Source: Obelidium mucronatum (lineage: Eukaryota; Chytridiomycota; Chytridiomycetes; Chytridiales; Chytriomycetaceae). Taken from it: a stretch of DNA of 64,000 bases. A program made the position numbers and the translations under genes. The DNA lies in NCBI GenBank assembly GCA_025765595.1, contig JAIVFH010000009.1:1-64000 (forward strand). The letters are read 5' to 3'. The notes beneath the pieces are model-generated. The model had not been told where the DNA came from and searched no databases. It saw nothing but the letters and a program-made list of their open reading frames with translations. Within the stretch, counting starts at the first letter, position 1. Every line of letters starts with the position of its first letter. Positions 1-7,935 of this stretch are shown here, in pieces.

Positions 1-270
1 AGATTCAGATTAAAAGTACTGGTTGTTGTGTATGCCTACATTTGAATAAATTTGGGATTATACCTACCTTGTACTGAAGAGATGTGGGTTGTGTGACTGC
101 AGTTGAACTCGGATTGAAAAATTCAACCCGAAATTTTATTGTGATGATCCAACATTATCATGAAAGAACTCAATTATGAAATGGATTTGCAATCAGAATA
201 GAAATACATTTTTTAAGCAAATAAGATGGCAGGGCTTATTCATGAAGCATGTGCAGCCATATTTTTTAAC

Positions 271-570
271 CATGCATCAAAAAACTGAATATAATTTGTA
301 GAATGCGAGACACTCTCCCTCCATTTGATCCATCTGCCTCCTTCCATCTACTCTGCAGTGCTGAGAAGGAGGCTCTGCAACAGATCATTTAACCAATAGC
401 GAGGGTTAGGTGTTGATTAATAAATTCACCCTTAAATACTCCTGAAATGGCATGCATCAACATACTGAATATAATTTGCAGAATGCAAGACACTCTCCCT
501 CCATTTGATCCATTTGCCTCCTTCCATCTACTCTGCAGTGCTGAGAAGGAGGCTCTGCAACAGATCATTC
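271..570. repeat. 180-bp-offset direct duplication
   Basis: About 120 bp at 271-390 recur at 451-570 with only a handful of substitutions, an offset of exactly 180 bp. The copies contain the same string ACACTCTCCCTCCATTTG and the same GAGAAGGAGGCTCTGCAAC. It looks like a recent segmental duplication inside the 5' part of the repeat element. Confidence 0.85.
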
Positions 571-1053
571 AATGCGACCGTTATGCTCGAGGCTTCGGTT
601 GGCCGCGCAACCATCTGGTTGGCTTGATCAACCTTCAAGAAACTTACAGCAATCCAGAGGGGCTTCCAGGCAACCACGCGTCTTTTTTGCAAAGAATGCG
701 CGCCATCAAAGTCTTGCAAAGGTCGATGATTATCCAAAATACCAGACACCAGTCTCAATTGATGTTGGACATCATGATGCCTCTACGGCGATTTGGAACT
801 TGAGGCAAAGTTGGCCATACAGTCTGGAATTCATGACTACTGGAAGGAGATGTATTACGGTGGTGATCGTATTGAAAGATTGTTGCCAAAGCGGGAGCTG
901 TGGAAGGACTTTGCATTGTGGCTGCATTCCGAGCTAACGCGAGATTTACGCTTCTCCTTTGCTGATCCAGTGTTACGTTCTGACTATGCACTTGAGACTA
1001 TGTATCAGGAGCTGCGTCTGAGATGGAAAGCCTTTTTATACCCCTATCAATAA
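447..1053 (+). pseudogene. Degraded element-encoded protein, unknown family
   Basis: Three overlapping short open frames (447-803, 572-937 and 793-1053) hand over to each other by frame changes, which is what a decayed coding sequence or one with very small introns looks like. The last piece ends with a Trp/Arg-rich stretch (motif ELWKDFALWL, then RWKAFLYPYQ). I do not recognise a family and assign no function. Its position between inverted repeats suggests it belongs to the mobile element. Confidence 0.35.
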
Positions 1054-1585
1054 AGATTGTTGTGTGGCGTATATTAGACTACATTTTGGCCTTAAACCTA
1101 CCTTGTACTGAAGAGTAGAGCTGTTGAACTCTATAATTCAACCTGAAATTTTAAAAGCTGAAAAATATAACCAATAGAAGCTTCCTAATTTATTACTGAT
1201 TGAAAGCTAAACAAATTCTTAATGCTGGGTTTTTCATCACAATAAAGATTTTGGATTGAAATTTTCAATCCGTTCAACTCCACATCTTAACATTAACTTT
1301 AATATTAGAACACAAAAAATTGACATTATTTGTGATTGTGCTTGCATTTAAAAGGCAGCAGGATATGACTACTATTTTTGGGATCTCAAGTGACTCTTCT
1401 GATTAATGATGTGTTGTGTATTATTGATATCTTAAAGGTCAGCGTTTAGATAGCCAGCACTTGATGGCTATGGACTAGTTGTACCCTCCAGGGCACATAG
1501 AGATGATTTATGGGCAGAGCGGGTGGTTCAAAATGAAAACTGGGCGGATCCCTCACTTACCACTGAGTAGGGAAACTAAATATAG

Positions 1586-1830
1586 GGAGCTGAAAAATTA
1601 AGCACAAAATAATTAAGCGCAGAAAAATTAAGCGCTGAAAAATTAAGCGCAGAAACATTAAGCGCTGTATAATTAAGCGCAGAGTAATTTCGCGCAAAAG
1701 CCCAGAATAATTTTGGACAGAAAAATTAAGCGCAAAAGCGCAGAATAATTAAGCACAGAATAATTAAGCACAGAATAATTAAGAGAAACGCTTAATCTTT
1801 CAGCGCTGAACAATTAACGCTTAATCCCTA
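1586..1830. repeat. 15-bp tandem array, unit like AATTAAGCGCAGAAA
   Basis: About 15 irregular copies of a 15-bp unit built on TTAAGCGC followed by A/T-GAAAA. The 3' end switches to the opposite orientation (CGCTTAATC, TTCAGCGCTGAA around 1790-1812). The core TTAAGCGCTGAA is the reverse complement of the unit in the array at 4808-5083. Confidence 0.85.
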
Positions 1831-2310
1831 TGCAACAAGCGCCAGAGCAAAATAAACGCTGACCCTTCGAAACATTTAAGGATTGGACCAAGCACAAGTG
1901 GCGGTACGGTAGAACGGCGAACTGGCTCAAGACAAAAACCAACGGAACAGGACATTAGTGACACCGCCCCCGCCCTGACGCACCAAGGTGCGATATCGAT
2001 GCGAATCAAAGCGTCACAAGCCGGCCCGAGCTACCGTCTGCGGTGTCCTTTCTCTTTGCAAGAAGATGGCCGCCGACACCTCCCTCTCCGATCAAACGGT
2101 CCACTCCGTGAGTTCAATCAGAGAGTTTCGTGCCACCGTCAAAATGGCGGCAAGCCTTCAAGCACAGAAGATGTCCATTGCTGTCTGTTCAATATACCAC
2201 GGTCAAAGCAACCTGCAAGTGCAGATGACATGGAGCGGTCAACTAAAATGAGAAAGGTTACCATTATTTAGTACAACAAGCGGTGTAGAGTAAGAAAGAA
2301 AATACTGGAG
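1831..2310. other. Intergenic, nothing recognised
   Basis: Mixed-composition DNA with short frames on the plus strand (1988-2271) that overlap each other in different phases, show no recognisable motif and lack an obvious start context. I see no gene or structured repeat here. Confidence 0.4.
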
Positions 2311-2656
2311 ATGTCAAGATGTTTGGAAATGGACAAGAACCTCGAGTGGCAAACAAAGCCCCTGGTGGCAACCCGTTATTTTATAGCGAGGAGCCTTTCA
2401 ACTCCTCTTCAGGTCGCCAAACAGGGTCCCTTGCGGTGGCAACCCGTAATTTTAAGAGCGAGGAGCCTTTCAACTCCTCTTCAGGTTGCCAAACAAGGTC
2501 CCTTGCGGTAGCAACCCGTATTTTTAACAGCAAGGAGCCTTTCAACTCCTCTTCAGGTTGCCAACCAAGGCCCCTTGTGGTGGCAACCCGTAATTTTAAA
2601 GCGAGGAGCCTTTCAACTCCTCTTCAGGTCGCCAAACCAGCAAGGTGCCATCAAGG
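2311..2656. repeat. 72-bp tandem repeat, four copies, each with a hairpin
   Basis: Unit starts at 2386, 2458, 2530 and 2601 (spacing 72, 72, 71). Each unit holds the perfect inverted repeat GAGGAG-CCTTTCAA-CTCCTC and a second weaker one pairing GTTGCCA with TGGCAAC. An open frame runs through it because the unit length is a multiple of three; I regard that as incidental. Confidence 0.9.
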
Positions 2657-3689
2657 GTGAGGTGTGTGGCCAGGTGGGCAGATCATTTTTGGAGAAAAAG
2701 TGAAAAAGTGAAAATATGAAAAATGAAATGAAAAGATAAGATAAAGAAAATTAAAGTAAAATACACCATTTTCATTTGGAAACACAACACATATTTCATC
2801 CAAAAACATCTCAAGTAACCGTTCCAGGTTTAAAGATATCTTATAAATCTAGATGTGTCAAAGCAAAGACAAAAATGTAATCTGGCAGCTCACTGGCAAA
2901 GTTGTGGTCTTGCATGCTGAAGGTGCCCGGATCAAACCTCCCTCAGTGCCTTTTTTGAAGAGCCATCATAAAGATAAAATTTAGATGTTGAGTAAGCAGT
3001 TTGTGCCATCTTGGCTTTTTGGAAGGTTGGTTACGGCCTGGTGGTTCCTCTTGTTGTGTCCTTTTCACTTCCAGGATTTTCATTTTTTCCTTTTTTCTTT
3101 GGGGAAAGAAATCAAATCCATCAAGGCAATATTGCAATCTGCTTGACGGTAGATTGAGTGAGCTGGGTTTCCTGCTTCCCCCAATATGAGATCCTTCAGA
3201 AAAAGTTTCCCTCAGTTAGTCATTTGAGATGCTTGGTTATTTTAAAAGGGAGGGAGGGCTTCCACCTCCAACAACTCCTCCCAATGATGGCATGCTCTAA
3301 ACCACTGGCATTGGAATGCAAATCCTCCACAATGGGGCAAAATTGCAAAGTACTTAAGCTACCGTTTGCATGTCTGAGGGCTGGGGTTTTTTTTGGATGC
3401 CGCCTCTAAGGGTTGACTGAGGGATCCATGGGTTAAACTGAGGGTTAATCTCAAGTTGCCACTGAGGGAAGTTGAGGTCTGTTAAGTTTGAAGCGTCTTT
3501 GATGACGTGCATGGTTTGGGGTTCCATGCTAAGACTGTTCTTAAACCAAAAGCAGTCCAACGTCCCCCACAGCCCAACTTCCCTCTTTTATTGTTTTGAT
3601 GCAAAGAGATTGATGAACAGCACAAAGAACCATGTTGTGGTATATTAAGTGATCTTAATTACAAATAGAAACCTTAATTATAGGGTGTG
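2657..3689. other. AT-rich intergenic DNA with one tRNA-like relic
   Basis: Apart from the tRNA-derived sequence at 2884-2940 I see only short frames in conflicting phases and simple AT/GA-rich sequence (for example 2700-2760). No coding homology is visible. Confidence 0.4.
2884..2940 (+). repeat. tRNA-Ala(TGC)-derived, SINE-like fragment
   Basis: The order of elements is tRNA-like: a D-arm-like GCTCACTGGCAAAG, an anticodon-loop-like CTTGCAT with TGC at the anticodon position, and a B-box-like GGATCAAACC that fits GWTCRANNC. The stems are mismatched and no CCA-proximal acceptor pairing is seen, so this is a tRNA-derived repeat head or relic rather than a functional tRNA gene. Confidence 0.5.
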
Positions 3690-4168
3690 CTTGGTGCAGC
3701 GGTCAAGGCGCTGGCTTTGAGAGCGTTATGCCCCTGGTTCGAATCATGGAAACTCTTTTATTTTAACAATAAAGATTCGGGTTGAAATATTCAATCTGTA
3801 CAACTTATAGTTTATTTCTAATCTCTCTAAAGTAGTGTAAGTGATATTGTATCTTTATGCGTAATACTCAACAGAACTTGGCTTGAATAATTCAATCCGC
3901 AATTTTATTGTGATGAATATAAAAATTCTCCAAGCTTACCAGGAAACTCAATAATAAAATTGATTTGCATTGATGTTGAGTATTAATATGGCATATAAAA
4001 GATACAATATTACTTGCACTGCTTAGCAGAAATTAGATATATACATAAAAGTTGGATGGATTGAATATTTCAACCCGAATCTTTATTGTTAGTATAAAAG
4101 GAGGTTCTGTGATTCGAACCTGGGGCGTAAACCTCTCAAAGCCAGCGCCTTACCCGCTGCACTAAATA
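3690..4168. mobile_element. Foldback element with inward-facing tRNA-like heads
   Basis: The two halves are inverted copies. Arm 3690-3805 pairs with 4051-4168, and the inner part 3835-3874 pairs with 3975-4021, leaving a centre near 3930. Each arm starts with a tRNA-Ser(TGA)-like sequence: A boxes TGGTGCAGCGG (left) and TAGTGCAGCGG (right, minus strand) match TRGYNNARNNG, and B boxes GTTCGAATC match GWTCRANNC on both arms. The tRNA-like head is followed by AATAAAGATTCGGGTTGAAA, the same tail motif as in the element at 103-1281. Transcription from either end by Pol III would give a hairpin RNA (inference). Confidence 0.75.
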
Positions 4169-4807
4169 CTTGTTCTTGGAGAATACAATAACACATGTGC
4201 CGTAGGCTGCCGAGATTAGGGGCCGCCTTTGCTCACATGAGAAAGATGAATACATTTTGTAAATGACACTTTATAAATTTGTAATTAATTTCCCCTTCAT
4301 GATTTCCTCCAATCAGAAATCAAAACGTCAAGTTGATGCACCACATCAATGGGCAAATGGGCCACAGGGTTCTCAACCTCAACAGGTCAATGGGACCATG
4401 TAAAAGAGTAAGGATCAATTCCCGCTTGGACCAACTTTGGAAATTTGAGATTTCATTTTATCGCCAAACACAATAAAAATAAAGAGTAGTTATTACATTT
4501 GCTACTACTTACTGTACTTGGCTGCTGGTGGTTTGGTGGTGTTTGTGTAACCTGCATTTGTAACACATTTTTGAATGTATAACAAAGTCAGTTTAGTACT
4601 CAAATATTAATAGTTGGTGTAAAAGTGCTGTTTTTGTATCATCAAATGATTGCAATTAGTGGGTGGTTTATGATTTTTTTGATTAATAGATTAATAAAAA
4701 GAGAACTTTTCATTTTTAGTTGAAAAATTTTTCATGTAAAATTTTTCATGTGCATTAATGTGTTCCGGATTAAGAGACTTATTTGGTGATTTTCTGGGCT
4801 TAAAATT
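4169..4807. other. AT-rich intergenic DNA, nothing recognised
   Basis: Strongly AT-rich, with a short near-repeat around 4725-4750 (AAAATTTTTCATGT twice). No open frame of note and no tRNA-like structure apart from an isolated B-box-like GGATCAATTCC near 4413. Confidence 0.4.
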
Positions 4808-5083
4808 TTCTCAGCGCTTGATTTATAAGCACTTGGATGGTCAGTGCTTTCAATTAATTGGCACTTAAAGTGTCAGCGTTTAATTATTCAGCGCTTAAAC
4901 ATTCAGCGCTTAAAGTGTCAGCGCTTAAAGTGTCAGCGCTGAAATATTCAGCGCTTAAATATTCAGCGCTTAAAGTGTCAGCGCTTAAATATTCAGCGCT
5001 GAAATATTCAGCGCTTAAAGTGTCAGCGCTAAAATATTCAGCGCTTAAAGTGTCAGCGCTTAAATATTCAGCGCTGAAATATT
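4808..5083. repeat. 15-bp tandem array, unit like TTCAGCGCTTAAATA
   Basis: About 17 copies of a 15-bp unit alternating between AATATTCAGCGCTTA and AGTGTCAGCGCTTA forms, very regular from 4858 on. Because 15 is divisible by three it produces an open frame of repeated Ser-Ala-Leu-Lys-Tyr/Val, which I do not consider a gene. Every unit contains the palindrome AGCGCT. The unit is the reverse complement of that in 1586-1830. Confidence 0.9.
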
Positions 5084-5140
5084 TTTTTAAGTGAAGTTAT
5101 ACTCCATGGCGCCGTATAAATTTTTAGAGCCACATCTAGT

Positions 5141-5213
5141 ATAGCCTGCTAGTTTAGCTGTAACATTCTCTGCTTGCAAGATGATGTCCGGGGATTGATC
5201 CCCGGAGTAGGAT
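5141..5213 (+). repeat. tRNA-Ala-like sequence with perfect A box
   Basis: TAGTTTAGCTG at 5150-5160 matches the A-box consensus TRGYNNARNNG exactly, TGC sits in a CTTGCAA loop, and CCGGGGATTGATCCCCGG at about 5188-5205 forms a T-arm-like stem-loop. The B-box position reads GATTGATCC, one base off the consensus. Acceptor-stem pairing is poor, so a tRNA-derived repeat is more likely than a working tRNA. Confidence 0.45.
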
Positions 5214-5417
5214 TTTGGAAAATGAAAATTTTCATGAAACCCTAAGTCTAATCCTGAGCTAATGAGTATAAAACCCTACGTCTAAGCCTGCTTCTAACCC
5301 TGCCCTGAGGAGAATGACCGCCCTTGTCCTGTTACAGCCACTTTAAAGCGTATGTGGTTTTTGTTTTTTTCCATTACATTGTTAATTTGTTATTTGCTGA
5401 CACAATAACTGGAAATA

Positions 5418-7465
5418 GGGAAACGTGTTAGCAAGTCCGGTGGCTCATGGACAGCGGCTTATATCCAACAAATATCAGAAGACTTGAGAAATGACTTTGT
5501 TATCAACGGGGTTCTTAAGACGCAAAGGTATGCAAGGTTCTTCGGCGTTGTCTTTGGTTCTGCCACTCATTGATTATATTTAGATGTACTTTATGCTCTC
5601 AAGACAATTACTCGAAAGGGATTGGAGTCTGGGGCCCAAATACTTCAACCGGGACTTTCAAGTCCCACCTCAATGGTCACGGCAAAACTCCACCACAAAA
5701 GGGAGACCAGCCATCAGTTGTACCAGCAGCAGGAGTCAAATGGCTGGATACATCTATGCAGTCTCGTCACCTGGACTCAGCTGTTGCAGAATACATGGTC
5801 ACCTGCGTTCTGTCTCACAAGCACGCCGAGTCTGCTGGTTTTCGCCATTTCATGTCTGTTGCCAGCCCGGCTTATCATGTCAAGTCATCGGAGACCTATG
5901 TTCGCAGGATTTTCTCAATGTATATTGTCCTCAAGTACCACATGCAGATCATTTTGTCCTTGGCCGAGACAAAAAAGTCTATTACTTTTGATGGTTGGAC
6001 CAATGCCATGCTCCGAGGGTATTACGTTGTCACACTTCACTGGATTGATTCTCGTTACGGCACACTATACGAGTGTGTTCTTGACTTTTTTCATGTAACT
6101 CCTGGCAAGAACGTGAGTCAACGTATCTCTGAATACATGATTGGTATGCTGAATGGGTGGGGCCTCTTAGAAGACTTGCTGGCAACAGTCAATGATAATG
6201 GAGCTGATGCGGTCAAGTCTGCCAAGCTTATCGGTTGTGAACTATTTATACTAGCTGGCCATGAAATACTACTGGAGTCTCACCAGCTGCGCTGTGTTAC
6301 ACATACGTTGCAACTTTCAGTGAAAGCGGCCATGTCTCTGATTGATGATGCTGTCTTGGCACTACGGGAGCTGCTTGCAAGTATTCTGCAATCCAAAGTC
6401 CTTCGTGACTACTTTCGTACAGAATGCAATGCTGCACTGAATGTTAACCGTCAAGAGCCACCATCACTTGATTCCCCAACGCGATGGAATTCAACTCATG
6501 CCATGCTCGAGGATTGTCTCCAAGTTCGGGATCCATTGGACCACACAGCTGGACGATTTGGACTTGATCGCATCAGTGCAGAGATGTGGGATCGAGTTCA
6601 ATCTTATGCAACATTTCTCCAGCCATTTGCCAAGATTTCAACACTTCTTGGGGCTTCAACAAAGCCAACTCTTTCATCAGCTCAAGCCGGGATTGAACTG
6701 TTCATTAAGGCTGCAAATACCGGTGTTGGTTCTCGAAATACAACTATTAGTGATGCTGCTGAATCTATGCTACGTCCTCTGATTGAATATAAACCTATCT
6801 TGGACAGTGAACCTTCCCATATTGCAATGTTTCTGGATCCAACAATTGTTAAACGGACAGGCTCCTTGGAGTTTCTACATCGAAAGAGCATTGTTGAGTC
6901 TGTGTTCCGGAAATATGCAACTAGTCTTGATATGGGTGTGCCTCCTTCAACTGTATCTGTGTTGTCAACTGGCTTCAACTTGATTGATATGCTGAATGAA
7001 TCCATGATCTCTGACAATGATTTGGATCTTGTTGGTGATGCCGTTTCTGAGCTGGAAGGATTTTGCAGCTTGAAAGCTGTGGCATCTGGAACTGATATTC
7101 TTGCATGGTGGTTCTCTCAACGCCGACAGTACCCTATCTTGTACTCAATGGCTTGTGATTACTTGGCTGTACCTCCTGCATCGGTTGCCTCCAAAAGAGC
7201 GAATTCACTTGCTGAGAGGATCTTTGATGGCCGCGAGACTTTGAACTCAGATCTATTCAAGGCTGAAATATGTTGCAGTTCTTGGTTGAAGGTCATTGGT
7301 AAACACAATCTTTTGTGCAGCGCTAAAGATGTCATAAAATTGCCAACTGACTATCAAAATGCAGTCATTGCGTTGACATCTGGGGACAATCCACAAGTTG
7401 ATCTGGAAAAGTGGGCAGAATTGGACACTGTGATAAAGTATTGGCTGGAAAAAAGGAGCAACTGA
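5418..7465 (+). CDS. hAT-family transposase with BED zinc finger
   Basis: The long exon from 5584 encodes a hAT superfamily transposase of about 630 residues. A BED-type finger is visible at its start (CTLC, then HLNGH), and is completed by an upstream exon ending at 5527: splicing out 5528-5583 (GTATGC to TTTAG, 56 nt) reads straight into the first Cys of the finger. The middle holds the RNase H-like core with SITFDGWTN and the CVTHTLQL and SPTRWNST motifs typical of hAT enzymes. The C-terminus has the hATC dimerisation signature, with DILAWW, then YP-LY-MA-DYLAVP and ASVASKR. The 5' exon has no Met before a stop at 5406, so another upstream exon is needed and the start is unknown. No stop interrupts the long exon; it may be a live or recently live element. 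Confidence 0.85.
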
Positions 7466-7473
7466 ATACATTT

Positions 7474-7479
7474 TAATAA
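7474..7479 (+). terminator. Poly(A) signal AATAAA of the hAT gene
   Basis: AATAAA lies about 10 bp after the transposase stop, at the expected place for cleavage and polyadenylation of this short 3' UTR. Confidence 0.4.
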
Positions 7480-7487
7480 ACAATTAA

Positions 7488-7604
7488 ACCGACTCTGAAC
7501 CGCGACTCAAACTGCGGTTTCAGACTCATAAGCGGTTCCAAACCGCAGCTTCACTTTCCCCTGCGGTTTGAACCGAAACCGAACCGAACCGAACCGGGAA
7601 AGGA
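7488..7604. repeat. hAT right-end subterminal repeats (AACCG motifs)
   Basis: AACCGC/GCGGTT occurs repeatedly in both orientations, followed by five consecutive GAACC units ending in CCGGGAAAGG. Dense AACCG motifs next to the end are typical of hAT elements. No matching GGTTCGGTTC block was found on the left (5100-5440), so the left end is either eroded or outside what I can recognise, and no target duplication could be assigned. Confidence 0.55.
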
Positions 7605-7636
7605 CCTATTGGGGGGGCAAGGTGAGTTGCCAGGGG

Positions 7637-7644
7637 GGCTGAAC
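7637..7644. repeat. Left target-site duplication GGCTGAAC
   Basis: The octamer immediately outside the left inverted repeat is identical to 12946-12953 immediately outside the right one. An exact 8-bp duplication at both outer borders is direct evidence of a transposition event. Confidence 0.9.
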
Positions 7645-7834
7645 CAAGGGTGTATGAAACAGGGTACATCACGACAAAAAATCTCCACAATTTTTTGGTT
7701 TGATGGTCTCCCAATGTTGAATGCCATTTTGCACTAAGGGCGTGGAGAAAAAAGTCCCACCCAACTAAACTGTGCACTACTCCACCACCAGCCATCGAAA
7801 CGCCGTCAAACTCCGCACATAGTAAGATAATTAA
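7645..7834 (+). repeat. Left terminal inverted repeat of the P-like transposon
   Basis: Reads inwards from CAAGGGTGTATGAAACAGGG. It matches the reverse complement of 12763-12945: almost perfect for the outer 73 bp, then about 80 percent with small indels, ending near AGTAAGAT. Confidence 0.9.
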
Positions 7835-7935
7835 CATATTTACATGATAGAAGCCTTTGTAAGTGTATATTTAAACAGTTAAGGGCGCTGTCAACCAGAG
7901 AAATCCCAAATTTGCAGCTGCCGCCTTCGCACCAC

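Larger units (their letters stand above)
103..1281. mobile_element. Element bounded by ~45-bp terminal inverted repeats
   Basis: The stretch 103-148 reads as the reverse complement of 1236-1281 with few mismatches; both ends share a core of GTTGAAC, an internal palindrome around ATTGAAAATTTCAAT and an AATAAA/TTTATT edge. Between them lie remnants of a coding sequence. A related terminal module also occurs in direct orientation at about 1056-1160, preceded by the same CCTACCTTGTACTGAAGAG string found at 64-83, so the region is several overlapping copies rather than one clean element. No target duplication was identified. The superfamily is not recognised. Confidence 0.5.

Noticed and set aside
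2311..2660. Two overlapping open frames over the 72-bp repeat
   Set aside because: Repeat length is a multiple of three, two phases stay open equally well, and no signal peptide or domain is visible.
3690..3750. Functional tRNA-Ser gene
   Set aside because: A and B boxes are good but anticodon and acceptor stems do not pair and the same sequence is inverted at 4110-4168 as part of a palindrome.
4858..5094. Open frame of repeated Ser-Ala-Leu-Lys units
   Set aside because: It arises only because a 15-bp noncoding repeat is divisible by three; the same repeat occurs inverted and degenerate at 1586-1830 without a frame.
5240..5312. Telomere-like CCCTAA motifs
   Set aside because: Only scattered degenerate units separated by unrelated sequence, no tandem array.
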